Source: Promethearchaeota archaeon (lineage in GTDB: Archaea > Asgardarchaeota > Lokiarchaeia > Sigyniarchaeales > SOKP01). Taken from it: 64,000 nucleotides of DNA. A model generated the notes under the pieces. It was given only the letters and a program-made list of their open reading frames with translations. It was not told the DNA's origin and ran no database searches. The stretch is from positions 1 through 64,000 of the forward strand of contig JAEOTP010000034.1 of NCBI GenBank assembly GCA_016839765.1, read 5' to 3'. Both the position numbers and the translations under genes were made by a program. Below, piece after piece: positions 38,114-47,316 of the stretch; position 1 is the stretch's first letter; every line of letters starts with the position of its first letter.

Positions 38114-38935
38114 GTGATCGAAATGTCAAACAATAGAAAAGGTCTTATTGGAATCATCATAGGGATGTTTCTTGTAGGAGGTTTAGCAGGTGGATTTATT
38201 GGTTATTTCTTTCCAAGGGGAGTACCAACCGCAGGTTCTTTTAATGCTGTTATTGATGGATATTTCAATGAAGATGAGGGATGGCAATATTCTGATTGGC
38301 AATATACAGAATATCTGCTAACTGATGATGATAATCTAGATTGTTTTAACTTTTTTTATGTTCATTTAACTCAATCATCACTTTATATCTTAGTAGATTT
38401 TGTTAGTGATATTACAAATGATACGACTGACGAATATCTTGCTGTCTGGATTGACACTGACAATTCTCAAACAACTTTTTATGGTGATATTGATTGGAAC
38501 AGTTTTGTTGGTGCTCCAGGACATGAACTGTTATGCTATATACCACAAACAAATACGATTAATGATACTTTGCGTATTGATGTCTGGTCAATTACAAATA
38601 TATATTTAACAACTTTAAATGAATCAGAGTCTACAGTTAAGTTTGGATTCCAATCTTCAATAAATGGGGTACAATTACATCGAATTTTTGAAATTGAAAT
38701 AAATAGAGATTCACTAAGTGCATTTAATGCTACTAATTTTAATTTAGGTTTTCTAGGTTATGGAACAGTATTAATTCCCTTATACTTTGACACTGGTTTT
38801 TGGGGCGCTCCAACGCTATTTTCTTCAGACTTTTATTATTGCAATTATTTCTATCTTTCTGGATGGATAAGAGAAGCTGCTTTCTTTAAATGTGGATATG
38901 GAACTGGTATATATGATTTAACAAATAAACCTTAA
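38114..38935 (+). CDS. Membrane-anchored extracellular protein
   Basis: This 273-residue protein has a single N-terminal membrane segment (GLIGIIIGMFLVGGLAGGFIGYFF) that would act as a signal anchor. The remaining 230 residues are strand-rich and exported: AVIDGYFNEDEGWQYSDWQYTEYL, then ILVDFVSDITNDTTDEYLAVWIDTDNSQ. This opening (dG.fdE.eW....) recalls CBM9-like/DOMON beta-sandwiches, but the family is not certain. The start is GTG 38114 or ATG 38123. There is no functional link to the phosphate genes upstream. Confidence 0.7.
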   Translation: MIEMSNNRKGLIGIIIGMFLVGGLAGGFIGYFFPRGVPTAGSFNAVIDGYFNEDEGWQYSDWQYTEYLLTDDDNLDCFNFFYVHLTQSSLYILVDFVSDITNDTTDEYLAVWIDTDNSQTTFYGDIDWNSFVGAPGHELLCYIPQTNTINDTLRIDVWSITNIYLTTLNESESTVKFGFQSSINGVQLHRIFEIEINRDSLSAFNATNFNLGFLGYGTVLIPLYFDTGFWGAPTLFSSDFYYCNYFYLSGWIREAAFFKCGYGTGIYDLTNKP

Positions 38936-39253
38936 AATTAACCTTAAAATTAAATCAAAATTTTTTTTCTTTATTTTGCGGAAAAAGGGATATTCCTTGA
39001 TACAGATTTAATTTTTTTTATATAATGTATTTTTAGCATTTCAGTATAAATTCATTTGTTCAAATCGTGCTTGAGCAAATATTTTCATTCGAAGTCAAGT
39101 CATGCGCTTAAAAGGGATAATAATAAATATCATTATAAATATTTTACTAACTCCTAATTACATATTAAATGAAAAAAGAAAATAAGATTTTAGTTTTTGA
39201 TATATAATTTACTTTTGAACCCTGAATTAGAACTTCAGGAAGTTTTTTTGAGA
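38936..39253. other. AT-rich convergent intergenic region
   Basis: About 320 bases lie between two convergent genes. It contains a 12-bp sequence repeated in tandem at 38930-38953 (ccttaaaattaa twice, partly over the stop codon of the upstream gene) and T-rich runs that may serve termination on both strands (38960-38968, 39006-39018). No RNA gene or reading frame is supported. Confidence 0.4.
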
Positions 39254-39568
39254 TTACCCTTTTACATCTTTTTTCAGTTTCATTAAAACGGGGAGACTTT
39301 TTGCAACTTCTATAGCGGGGGAGGTTTTGACAAATTTTATAAGACCAGGACGCGCAATTCTCCACATATTAGTACTTCTGACCATCGCCTCTTCACTCTC
39401 GGCTTCAGTTAAACTAATCCCCCAATAGTCTGATGTACTTACATGAAAAACAATATCATTAATTCCTTCAGTGGGATAAATTTTTTTGCTAATTAACTCT
39501 TGAGCTACTTCAGCTATCTCGGTTGGATCCAGATCAGGGTTAAGTTCCCAGTATGAAATAAATAACAC
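39254..39568 (-). CDS. DUF3303 family protein
   Basis: This 104-residue protein starts MLFISYWELNPDLDPTEIAEVAQ and includes YPTEGINDIVFHVSTSDYWGI and MVRSTNMWRIARPGLIKFVKTSPAIEV, a pattern I know from archaeal DUF3303 proteins. The fold is expected to be a ferredoxin-like small dimer, and function is unknown. A second frame across 39165-39365 is its shadow. It is transcribed alone. Confidence 0.75.
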   Translation of the reverse strand: MLFISYWELNPDLDPTEIAEVAQELISKKIYPTEGINDIVFHVSTSDYWGISLTEAESEEAMVRSTNMWRIARPGLIKFVKTSPAIEVAKSLPVLMKLKKDVKG

Positions 39569-39771
39569 TTTTTTACCACCTTAAGTATAAATTTAATATT
39601 TTTTTCACTTTTTATGAATTAGATTTCAAATTAATGTACAAAGAAATATATATCTATTTAAATCTTTAAAGCTTTGTAAGAATAATCTTATGCAAGAGAA
39701 CAATAAAAAAAGCAAATTAAATAAGCTTTTAAATCGATTAATTGTGCTTGAATCCTTATATTATGCCATTC

Positions 39772-41154
39772 TTATATTTTTTCAAACCTAGCTTGAAAAA
39801 ATCTTAAATATTTAGGTTCATAAATCATTTTCAAACCCTTTATTATATCTCGTTTTTCATAAAGTCTTATAATAGATTTTGCCGTGTATTCCATGTGCGT
39901 ATTTGTGTAAACCCTTCGTGGAATGGTTAATCGTACTAATTCCAATGCTGGAAAAATATTTTCTCCTGTTTCCTTATCCCTTCCCTTAGATACAGCTCCT
40001 CGCTCCATAGTTCTTACTGCTGAATCCTCATATATGGCCGCAGCTAACGTCTGAGCTGGCCATTGATTCCTCGGAAGATGTGGTAAGAATTTCAATGCAT
40101 TGAGAAATACAGCATGTCCACCAATGGGTTTAACGATAGGTACACCAACATCCATGAGCATTTCTCCCAAATGACGTACTTGGTTTATACGATATTTGAG
40201 ATAATTATATTCTGCTCCTTCTCTCAAACCACGCGATAGAGCCTCCAGATCTCTGCCAGCGAGTCCCCCGTAAGTGTGGAGCCCCTCATAAACTACAACC
40301 ATGCTTCTGGTATGTTCGAAAATATCTTTCTCGTTTGTAGCAAGAAATCCACCAATATTTACTAGGCAATCCTTCTTGCTAGAATAAATACATCCATCCG
40401 AATAACTCATCATTTCTCTGAGAATTTCTATAATTGGTGTACTTTCATAACCTTTTTCGCGTTCACGGATGAAATACGCATTTTCACTTGAGCGAGTAGC
40501 ATCAAAAATAATTCTTAATCTATAATCATCGCAAAATTCTCGTAAATTTCTTAAATTCTCCATAGAAATAGGTTGCCCTCCAGCCATATTAACATCCATT
40601 TCTACATTAACAAACGCAATTTTATCAACACCATATTCATCAATGAATGCTTGTAGTTTTTGTAGGTCAACATTTCCTTTAAAAGGGTGCTCATTTTCTG
40701 GATCATGCGCCTCATCAATAATAATATCCACCATCTTCCCTCCAGGTAATTCAACATGAACTTTTGAAGTAGTAAAGTACATATTTCGAGGGACAAGTTG
40801 TTCTGGTTGTACCAGATAGCTATACATTAAATGTTCAGCAGCACGTCCTTGATGAGTAGGTACAACATATTTAAAACCTAAAACATCTTGTATTGATTTC
40901 TCCAAATGATAGAAGTTACGTGCACCAGCATATGCTTCATCTCCCAACATCAGACCTGCCCATTGATTATCTGACATTGCAGAAGTACCAGAATCAGTTA
41001 ATAAGTCAATGAAAACATCTTCAGATTTTAACAAAAATGTATTATAACCTGCTTCTTGAATTGCTTCTTTTCTTCTTTTTTCATCTGGCATTCCCACATG
41101 TTCAATCATTTTAATTTTAAAAGGCTCAACAGGACCATTCATATTCTTAAACAC
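39772..41154 (-). CDS. tpl: Tyrosine phenol-lyase (beta-tyrosinase)
   Basis: This 460-residue PLP enzyme cleaves tyrosine to phenol, pyruvate and ammonia. It aligns throughout with the tyrosine phenol-lyase/tryptophanase family: LLTDSGTSAMSDNQWAG, GDEAYAGARNFYHLE, VPTHQGRAAEHL, the PLP Lys in YSSKKDCLVNIGGF, TIPRRVYTNTHM and the terminal LRFFQARFEKI. Residues that separate the two activities favour tyrosine. YFTT occurs where tryptophanase has FDTT, and TMERG occurs (Arg contacting the phenol ring) where tryptophanase has VEIG. Start and length match the family. Such genes are usual in anaerobic bacteria, so transfer is plausible. It would supply ammonia and pyruvate from amino acids. Confidence 0.85.
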   Translation of the reverse strand: MFKNMNGPVEPFKIKMIEHVGMPDEKRRKEAIQEAGYNTFLLKSEDVFIDLLTDSGTSAMSDNQWAGLMLGDEAYAGARNFYHLEKSIQDVLGFKYVVPTHQGRAAEHLMYSYLVQPEQLVPRNMYFTTSKVHVELPGGKMVDIIIDEAHDPENEHPFKGNVDLQKLQAFIDEYGVDKIAFVNVEMDVNMAGGQPISMENLRNLREFCDDYRLRIIFDATRSSENAYFIREREKGYESTPIIEILREMMSYSDGCIYSSKKDCLVNIGGFLATNEKDIFEHTRSMVVVYEGLHTYGGLAGRDLEALSRGLREGAEYNYLKYRINQVRHLGEMLMDVGVPIVKPIGGHAVFLNALKFLPHLPRNQWPAQTLAAAIYEDSAVRTMERGAVSKGRDKETGENIFPALELVRLTIPRRVYTNTHMEYTAKSIIRLYEKRDIIKGLKMIYEPKYLRFFQARFEKI

Positions 41155-41399
41155 ATTATTTATTAATTAAATGTATAAGTATCTTGGAGTAGAAAAAGAT
41201 TTTTGCTAAAATAACCCAAAATTTTCCCATTAAAATAGAGAATTCCATTATTTTATATATATTGATGAAAGGATCAGAGGAAATAGTAATCCCATAATTT
41301 AAAATAATAGGTTTGAAGATTAAAAATATATACAAAAATGTCTTAGTGTTTATCAAAATCAATTTTAATTTTAACGTTAAAAAGTGAATTTAAGATAAA

Positions 41400-42593
41400 A
41401 TGGCACCAGTAATGATTTGGAACCCTATAGAACGATTTTTATGGGGTATAGCTATCGCATTTTTAATAGCCTGCGGGCTTCGATATTTAAATAAAGGGAG
41501 AAAAAGGGAACTCTTAAATGAAAAGATATTGATGTTTGGTTATGCTGGTTTTCTTATATTTATATCGTTCACTCAAATATTTATTTATCTTTTTGATCTT
41601 CAAGTTCAAGGTATTATGATAGATGATACATTTTATGGTACTTACGATTACACAGATTATAGTTTAACATTTGAAATTTTGCATAAATTACTTTCAGCTT
41701 CTTTTGCTATAGGGGTTACAATATTCTTTCTAGCGTTTGAGATTACCATAAAGCGGACAAAATATATTCTTACAATAGTAAATAGTATATTCTCGATTTT
41801 GATTATTGTCCTACCTTTAAGTTTGTCAAGAGACATTGCTGATTATTTTGTTGGAACATTATCGATAATTTTAATTACATTTATCATATATTTACATACA
41901 AAGTGGTCTCGGCTTGAGTTTAAAGCAATTTCTTCCTTTTTATTGCTCGGCTTCTTATTAATTGAGAAAGGAATTTTTCTAAGTGGAAGTAATTATAAAT
42001 CTATTAATGTTTTTCCTTTAGTATTAGGTCCCATTGTCTACATATTAGGAACTTCTATGATTTTAATTCCAACAATCATTAATCCAAAAGTAATTTCAAG
42101 AGCTTTAGTTTATTGGTTAGTAGGTGGTGTTCTTTTTTTTCTGGTAGATTTAGCTATATTTATAACTTTGATATTTAGTGGTTTTATTCCAATTGTTTTG
42201 ATAATAAATATAGTAGGATTAACATATCGTATGATAATCTTCTTACTAATTATTAAGGATATAAAATCAGGAGCTAGTCAAAAGGCAAAAGGTGAGAAAA
42301 TAGATAAGGTCCAAGATGTTTTAGGAGTATTTATTAGACCTGAAAGGATTACTGAGGAAGAATTATCAATTTGCAGGGAAAAAAAAGTATGTTTGGTTTG
42401 TAAAGCAAAAATAGGGGGTTTTAATACTTTTATTTGCTTAGAATGCGATACTTTATATTGCGAGAATTGTGCTCGAACACTCTCCAACATGGAAAACGCG
42501 TGTTGGGTTTGTAATGCTCCTTTTGATGAAACAAAACCCTCAAAACATTATGAAATATCAAAAGAGAAAGAGCCAATTAAAAAGATTAAATAA
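41400..42593 (+). CDS. Multi-pass membrane protein with C-terminal eight-cysteine zinc domain
   Basis: This 397-residue protein has eight or nine membrane segments over residues 10-300, then a cytoplasmic tail. The tail (about 330-375) has CLVCKAKIGGF, FICLECDTLYCENCARTL and ACWVCNAPF. The spacing is C-x2-C-x10-C-x2-C-x4-C-x2-C-x10-C-x2-C, a C8 cross-brace pattern like RING or treble-clef zinc fingers. No membrane family is recognised. The layout of integral membrane domain plus zinc domain resembles membrane RING proteins of eukaryotes, but ubiquitin ligase activity cannot be inferred. It is a single gene. Confidence 0.8.
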   Translation: MAPVMIWNPIERFLWGIAIAFLIACGLRYLNKGRKRELLNEKILMFGYAGFLIFISFTQIFIYLFDLQVQGIMIDDTFYGTYDYTDYSLTFEILHKLLSASFAIGVTIFFLAFEITIKRTKYILTIVNSIFSILIIVLPLSLSRDIADYFVGTLSIILITFIIYLHTKWSRLEFKAISSFLLLGFLLIEKGIFLSGSNYKSINVFPLVLGPIVYILGTSMILIPTIINPKVISRALVYWLVGGVLFFLVDLAIFITLIFSGFIPIVLIINIVGLTYRMIIFLLIIKDIKSGASQKAKGEKIDKVQDVLGVFIRPERITEEELSICREKKVCLVCKAKIGGFNTFICLECDTLYCENCARTLSNMENACWVCNAPFDETKPSKHYEISKEKEPIKKIK

Positions 42594-42686
42594 ACCCAAA
42601 TCAAATAGAATTAATAAAGTTTAATAGATAGGTATAACGCAATAAGGAAATTTATCTAAATCCATCACAGAAATCACTATTTTCGT

Positions 42687-43121
42687 TTAAAACTTAATTT
42701 TCATAATTTCATCCTCTGAATCACTAGAACCCATAAGGATGCAATTTGATAAGTTTGAATTTCTAAGGTTCAATGTACTATTTTTGGTAATAATGCAGTT
42801 TTCAAGCTTTAAATTTTCTCCAATCTTTACATTCTCAAAAACAATCGAATTTGAAATCTCTGTATAATCTCCGATTTCTGAATTAGCTCCGATATATACG
42901 TTGGGCCCTAAGAGGACGTCATCGCCAATTTTAACATTTTCTTCTAAAAAAACAGGTTCAATAAAAGTCGGATAATCACCAATATAACTTGCGATTCTAT
43001 TTTTGATTTCTGATAAAAATGAATTAAATAATATTTTTAAATCAACAGTTTTAATATTTTCAGGATTATTTATTATTTCTTCAATTTCCATTATTTTTTT
43101 TTTCATAGATTCCATCTTCAA
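42687..43121 (-). CDS. Hexapeptide-repeat (left-handed beta-helix) protein
   Basis: This 144-residue protein starts with a helical segment (about 1-50). Hexapeptide repeats follow: VKIGDDVLLGPNVYIGANSEIGDYTEISNSIVFENVKIGENLKLENCIITKNSTL. These resemble the C-terminal beta-helix of sugar-nucleotidyltransferases, without the nucleotidyltransferase domain. It may be a scaffold or a reduced acyltransferase. It lies 26 bases downstream of hypB on the same strand and could be co-transcribed. Confidence 0.75.
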   Translation of the reverse strand: MKMESMKKKIMEIEEIINNPENIKTVDLKILFNSFLSEIKNRIASYIGDYPTFIEPVFLEENVKIGDDVLLGPNVYIGANSEIGDYTEISNSIVFENVKIGENLKLENCIITKNSTLNLRNSNLSNCILMGSSDSEDEIMKIKF

Positions 43122-43147
43122 TAATTATCTCCAATTTTTTATTAAGA

Positions 43148-43783
43148 TTATAATCCCATCAATTCTATTAATTTTTCAATATTATCACCTGTCTTAGCAC
43201 TCGTAGTAATTACATCTATATTTGGATTAATTTTTTTAGCGTCATTAGTCATTTTACCAAGATTTGTACCTAATCTCTCTAATAGATCAATTTTATTTAT
43301 AACGGCAATATCTGACATTTTAAACAGCATTGGATGCTTTTCGATTACCCACTCTCCTTCCGTAATCGATACGATTACAATTCGTTTATCTGTTCCAAGT
43401 ATAAATTCGGATGGACATATTAGATTTCCAACATTTTCAATAAAAACTACATCATACTTTTCTAAATCTTTATTTTTAATAATTTGATGTATGTGGTATG
43501 CATTTAGAGCGCATTCACGACCTGTATTGATTTGTATCGTTTCTGCATTATATTGTTCAATCCGATTTGCATCTACTCGTGTGGTTATATCACCACATAT
43601 TACCAATATTTTATATTTCTGTGCTAATTTTTCAGCTATTTTCTCTAAAATTGCTGTTTTTCCAGCACCAATCGCTCCCACAATATCAAATGATTTAATA
43701 TTATTGTCTATTAAGTTTTGATGTATTTTTTGAGCTAATAATTCATTATCTTGTTGTACCTGTTTTTTAGTTTGAACAACCAA
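43148..43783 (-). CDS. hypB: Hydrogenase maturation GTPase HypB
   Basis: This 211-residue GTPase delivers nickel during [NiFe]-hydrogenase maturation. The P-loop is GAIGAGKTAI at about 37, followed by VICGDITTRVDANRI, the metal-linked INTGRECALNAYHI, FIENVGNLICPSEF (switch region) and NKIDLLERLG (G4). The first canonical start is TTG at 43783. The frame stays open upstream to ATT 43862-43864, with plausible protein (SEEEKEEITRIKELES) and a good AAGGTGA ribosome-binding site six bases before that ATT, so an ATT start is possible. Other hydrogenase genes are not in this window. Confidence 0.9.
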   Translation of the reverse strand: MVVQTKKQVQQDNELLAQKIHQNLIDNNIKSFDIVGAIGAGKTAILEKIAEKLAQKYKILVICGDITTRVDANRIEQYNAETIQINTGRECALNAYHIHQIIKNKDLEKYDVVFIENVGNLICPSEFILGTDKRIVIVSITEGEWVIEKHPMLFKMSDIAVINKIDLLERLGTNLGKMTNDAKKINPNIDVITTSAKTGDNIEKLIELMGL

Positions 43784-43876
43784 ATCTCGAATTTCATCTG
43801 TTGCAAGATTTGTACTTTCAAGTTCTTTTATTCTAGTTATTTCTTCTTTTTCTTCTTCTGAAATCTAAAATCACCT

Positions 43877-44110
43877 TTAATTAAAAAGTTCTAAGCCCAA
43901 CTTTATAATGAATGTTATATTTAGATAAAATTTTTGTTTTTTACCATAATCAGTAAAGCAAAAATAAAAGGCGTCATTTAAATAAACATATTGGAATGGA
44001 CAAATATAAGGAAAATTTCCATAAATAAAAGCAATTCTGCAACTATTTGCATCTAAGATTGGTTTTTTTATTTCACTTTCAGCCATTTTTGGTAACTTTA
44101 CAATTCCCAT
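43877..44110 (-). CDS. Short split-barrel (PNPOx-like) protein, probably truncated
   Basis: This 77-residue frame starts MGIVKLPKMAESEIKKPILDAN and CRIAFIYGNFPYICPFQYVYLNDAFYF, the N-terminal pattern of small FMN-binding split-barrel proteins, which normally run to 130-160 residues. After DYGKK the sequence changes to an unrelated hydrophobic tail and stops, just upstream of hypB. A frameshift or truncation is likely, so it may be a pseudogene. Confidence 0.5.
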   Translation of the reverse strand: MGIVKLPKMAESEIKKPILDANSCRIAFIYGNFPYICPFQYVYLNDAFYFCFTDYGKKQKFYLNITFIIKLGLELFN

Positions 44111-44212
44111 TTCAACTCAATCTTTTCTCAATTTATTACATAATAAAAAAATATCATATTTTTAAAGATATCTTTTTTTATTTAAATTAAAACATTTTAT
44201 ACCTATAAGGGG

Positions 44213-45136
44213 TTATTTTGAGAATTTTAAAACAATAATATTTGCTATTAAAATTAATACTCCCCCTATTAATGTGAAAATGGATAAATTTTTTAAAAAA
44301 ATAATCGTATTTATTGTCGCCATAACGGGTTCAAAATAAGAAAGAATCACTATATTTCCTCCTTTATCATTTTTTACTCCTACATTATATAATGTAAACG
44401 CTAAAGCAGTAGGGATTAAACCTAGTAAAAAACTAAAACCAATATCAACTAAGGATAATCTTGGTATATCTGCTGCTCCTAAAGGTAAGAAAATTAAAAA
44501 AAGGAGGAGAGTGGTTAACCATGATAAAAAAAGATCAAAATTGCCATTTGATTTAATGTTTTTTTGAGTTCTAATTCTTTTATTATAGATTTTCTTTTTT
44601 GAATATACTAGAATCGCTAAATTTAATCCAGACAAAATACCAATAATAATACCCGGTGAGATTAAATTTCCATTCCAAAATTCCATTATAATTGCTACAC
44701 CTATTATTGCTAAAATAAAACTAATAATATTTATCCTTGATACTTTTTCCTCCTTAGAAATTATTAAAAGGATAAGAAGAAAAATTCCACTCGTGTATAG
44801 CAAAAAAGCCGCAATAGCATATCCTGAAATAAGAATATTTAAGAAATATAGAAAAATAACTAGCGGATTTGTAATACATAGTAGAATAAGATATTTCCAA
44901 TGGAGTTTTAAATTTTCTTTAAAAAATTTTTTTGAAAAGGATTTTGAAATTAACATATATATAGTTAGAAATAAAGTACCAAAAATACCTCTAAGCAATA
45001 CTATTGTATATACCGGAAAGTTAGATAATAAAGTTATAAATAAACCTACATTTCCCATAAAAATACCAGATAAAAACATGCAGATTTTAGATATTACTGG
45101 TTTAACATAAAATTTTGTTGATTCCATCCAAATCAA
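44213..45136 (-). CDS. EamA/DMT superfamily transporter
   Basis: This 307-residue membrane protein has ten predicted spans arranged as two five-span EamA repeats. Typical positions are FLSGIFMGNVGLFITLLSNFPVYTIVLLRGIFGTLFL in the first repeat and FSFLLGLIPTALAFTLYNVGVKN, then ILSYFEPVMATINTIIFLKNLSIFTLIGGVLILIANI, in the second. Members export or import small metabolites such as amino acids. The substrate is unknown. A hydrophilic loop (KKKIYNKRIRTQKN) separates the repeats. Confidence 0.88.
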   Translation of the reverse strand: MIWMESTKFYVKPVISKICMFLSGIFMGNVGLFITLLSNFPVYTIVLLRGIFGTLFLTIYMLISKSFSKKFFKENLKLHWKYLILLCITNPLVIFLYFLNILISGYAIAAFLLYTSGIFLLILLIISKEEKVSRINIISFILAIIGVAIIMEFWNGNLISPGIIIGILSGLNLAILVYSKKKIYNKRIRTQKNIKSNGNFDLFLSWLTTLLLFLIFLPLGAADIPRLSLVDIGFSFLLGLIPTALAFTLYNVGVKNDKGGNIVILSYFEPVMATINTIIFLKNLSIFTLIGGVLILIANIIVLKFSK

Positions 45137-45181
45137 TGATTCATTCGTTTTTTTAAAGGATTTACAAAACAGGAAGTTTTT

Positions 45182-45733
45182 TTATTCAATTCCATAAAAA
45201 TCAAGAGCTAAAGGCACGGTATGTCGATGAAAATAAAGTGCATCTAAAGATTGGATAAACTGATAATTATTCAAAATTTCTTTCAATTGGCCTAAATTTA
45301 ATTTATGCAGATTATGGTTTTGTATTAAAATCTTAGGAATTTTCTTCTCTACGCTTCGAAGTTTTTTTATTAAAACTTTCTTGCATAACAGAGGGTTAAA
45401 AGTACCTAAAAACTCAATCAGGTTTATTAAAAATGTTCCAGATTCATTATTAATTGCAAATATTACTGGTTTGGTTGCCTTTAGAGAATTAATTGATATT
45501 ATTTGTTTAAAAGCAATTCTTCTAATTGATTCATTTGAATCACTAATCAATAAATTTTCTAAAAAATTAAATGTCTTAGAATCTTTTAAACCTAACTTTT
45601 TGAAGTATTTGATATACTTGATTCTCAAATTCTCATCTTGACTGTTTTCTATTAATAATTTTAGTATATCAGGATTGAATCTATCAATTACACCCCTATG
45701 CTTAATATTTTTGGAGTTATTATCCATATCCAA
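45182..45733 (-). CDS. Helical-repeat (HEAT-like) protein
   Basis: This 183-residue all-helical protein has repeated patterns such as NPDILKLLIENSQDENLRIKYIKYFKKLG and LENLLISDSNESIRRIAFKQIISI, consistent with three or four HEAT-like units. It ends with DALYFHRHTVPLALDFYGIE, a conserved-looking tail of unknown meaning. It probably mediates protein contacts. It is transcribed separately from the larger zinc-protein genes that follow. Confidence 0.6.
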   Translation of the reverse strand: MDMDNNSKNIKHRGVIDRFNPDILKLLIENSQDENLRIKYIKYFKKLGLKDSKTFNFLENLLISDSNESIRRIAFKQIISINSLKATKPVIFAINNESGTFLINLIEFLGTFNPLLCKKVLIKKLRSVEKKIPKILIQNHNLHKLNLGQLKEILNNYQFIQSLDALYFHRHTVPLALDFYGIE

Positions 45734-45840
45734 GTTTAGAATTAAAATCTATTCAACATTTTATCTTGATAAATAAAAAGAAACGTAGAATATAATCTTT
45801 GAAGACTTCATGTAATAGTTTGATTATTTAAAAAAAAAGA

Positions 45841-47166
45841 TTAATCAAGTTTTGCGCCACAATTAGGGCAAATTATCGCATTTCTAAGAGTAGTTCCACA
45901 TATTCTACAAAGATTTATTGTTTTTTTCTTAGGAGGTCGTAATGAGGTAATGGATATTTTATCTTGTGCTAATGTTGAAGTGTCAGAATCTTCAGAAACA
46001 TTTACCATGGAATTGGGAATTGCATCAATTAGTTTTGGTTTACCATTATTCTTTGTTGGTATCGTAATCTCTGTTCCAAAAAATCCACCTATACGGACTT
46101 TTTTTAACGAGGGTGCCTCATTTTCAACGGAGGTAGGTTCTGTTTTAATTTCTTCTTCACTATATACCTCATCAGTATATTGATCTGGAATTTCATCAAC
46201 TTCAGAATATTCTTCTTCAGAAGGGATTTCAGTTACTTCTAATTCTTCTGGATGATTCTCTCGGTATATTAAATTTACAAATTCCTCATCTAACTTCAAG
46301 AGAGTATCACATTGAACACATCTAAACAAATGCTTAAATCCTATATTATTAGCAATGGAGTATTCTGCCACGCAACAGGAATGATATCTGGCATTGCAAT
46401 TAAAACATTTATGTACTTCATCAGAATATGCGTCACATATTGGACATAATTCTTGTTCACATAGATCACATTTTTCTTCTTGTTCTGCATCTAAAGAGAT
46501 TAAATCAACGGCTAGTCTTTCGTAAAATACTTTATCTTCCTCCAAGATATATTCTGTATCATCGGTTTGAATTACATTAAACTCAGTCTTATTTTGTATT
46601 AACGATCCTAAGATATTTTGAAATAATTTGATATCATTACAATAAAATACGCCTCCATGAGTTTCTGAGACAATGACTTTTAATTTAACATCATCCACAT
46701 AAAATTTTTGATCTCCTACCCTTATAATATCAATAAATGTATCAAATTTCCTGGCTTTAAGTAATAAATCATATAATGCATTATGATACTCTTCTGAGAG
46801 TGAGCTGGGAGTATCAGATATTATTATTATTCTGTAATTCTTTCTCGCAGTTCTAATCTTTCTAAAAACATAGGATAAGATTTCAAATAATCCATTCTCT
46901 AAATAACTCTTTTGAGTTTCGCGAGCTTCCCAATATTCATCTAAAATATGTACTAATGAATCTGCTTCGTTTTCATCATATGTAGTTATGGGAGCTCCTT
47001 TTTCTTGAAATAAAACAAGACCATAAGAACTCAAACTATTGAATTTATCTTTATCTTTAATAAACGAAGTAATTGCTTTTGTTAATGTCTTCTTTTTCAT
47101 AAAATCTAATAGAAGATCAATGTAAAAAATGAATTCCTCTGAATTCACAGCCGCTTTCTTAAACAT
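45841..47166 (-). CDS. vWA-like protein with C4HC3 zinc finger and C-terminal zinc ribbon (copy A)
   Basis: The N-terminal 200 of 441 residues resemble a von Willebrand A domain: IDLLLDFMKKKTLTKAI at the first strand (MIDAS motif degenerate), SYGLVLFQEKGAP, then RIIIISDTPSSLSEEYHNAL. A zinc module covers residues 233-286: CDLC, CPIC, CFNC, YHSCC and CVQC, spaced like a C4HC3 PHD/RING-type finger. An acidic linker of about 80 residues follows, then KKVRIGGFFGTEITI and a terminal zinc ribbon (CRICGTTLRNAIICPNCGAKL). The order vWA plus RING-like zinc recalls the TFIIH subunit Ssl1/p44, but homology is not shown. Its paralogue lies 150 bases upstream. Confidence 0.8.
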   Translation of the reverse strand: MFKKAAVNSEEFIFYIDLLLDFMKKKTLTKAITSFIKDKDKFNSLSSYGLVLFQEKGAPITTYDENEADSLVHILDEYWEARETQKSYLENGLFEILSYVFRKIRTARKNYRIIIISDTPSSLSEEYHNALYDLLLKARKFDTFIDIIRVGDQKFYVDDVKLKVIVSETHGGVFYCNDIKLFQNILGSLIQNKTEFNVIQTDDTEYILEEDKVFYERLAVDLISLDAEQEEKCDLCEQELCPICDAYSDEVHKCFNCNARYHSCCVAEYSIANNIGFKHLFRCVQCDTLLKLDEEFVNLIYRENHPEELEVTEIPSEEEYSEVDEIPDQYTDEVYSEEEIKTEPTSVENEAPSLKKVRIGGFFGTEITIPTKNNGKPKLIDAIPNSMVNVSEDSDTSTLAQDKISITSLRPPKKKTINLCRICGTTLRNAIICPNCGAKLD

Positions 47167-47316
47167 CCCAACACCTTTCTTAAGAAGAAATTTATAATAA
47201 AATATGAATAGGAATTTATTTAAACTAATAATAGAATTTTTATTTATTTTTATTGATCTTTCATTATTTCTGTTGTTTCACGAAAAATATTATACAGCTC
47301 TCCAAAATTAAGAAAA

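Noticed and set aside
41156-41362. 68-residue minus-strand frame upstream of tyrosine phenol-lyase
   Set aside because: It is low-complexity Ile/Phe/Leu sequence from AT-rich DNA, without ribosome-binding site or family resemblance.
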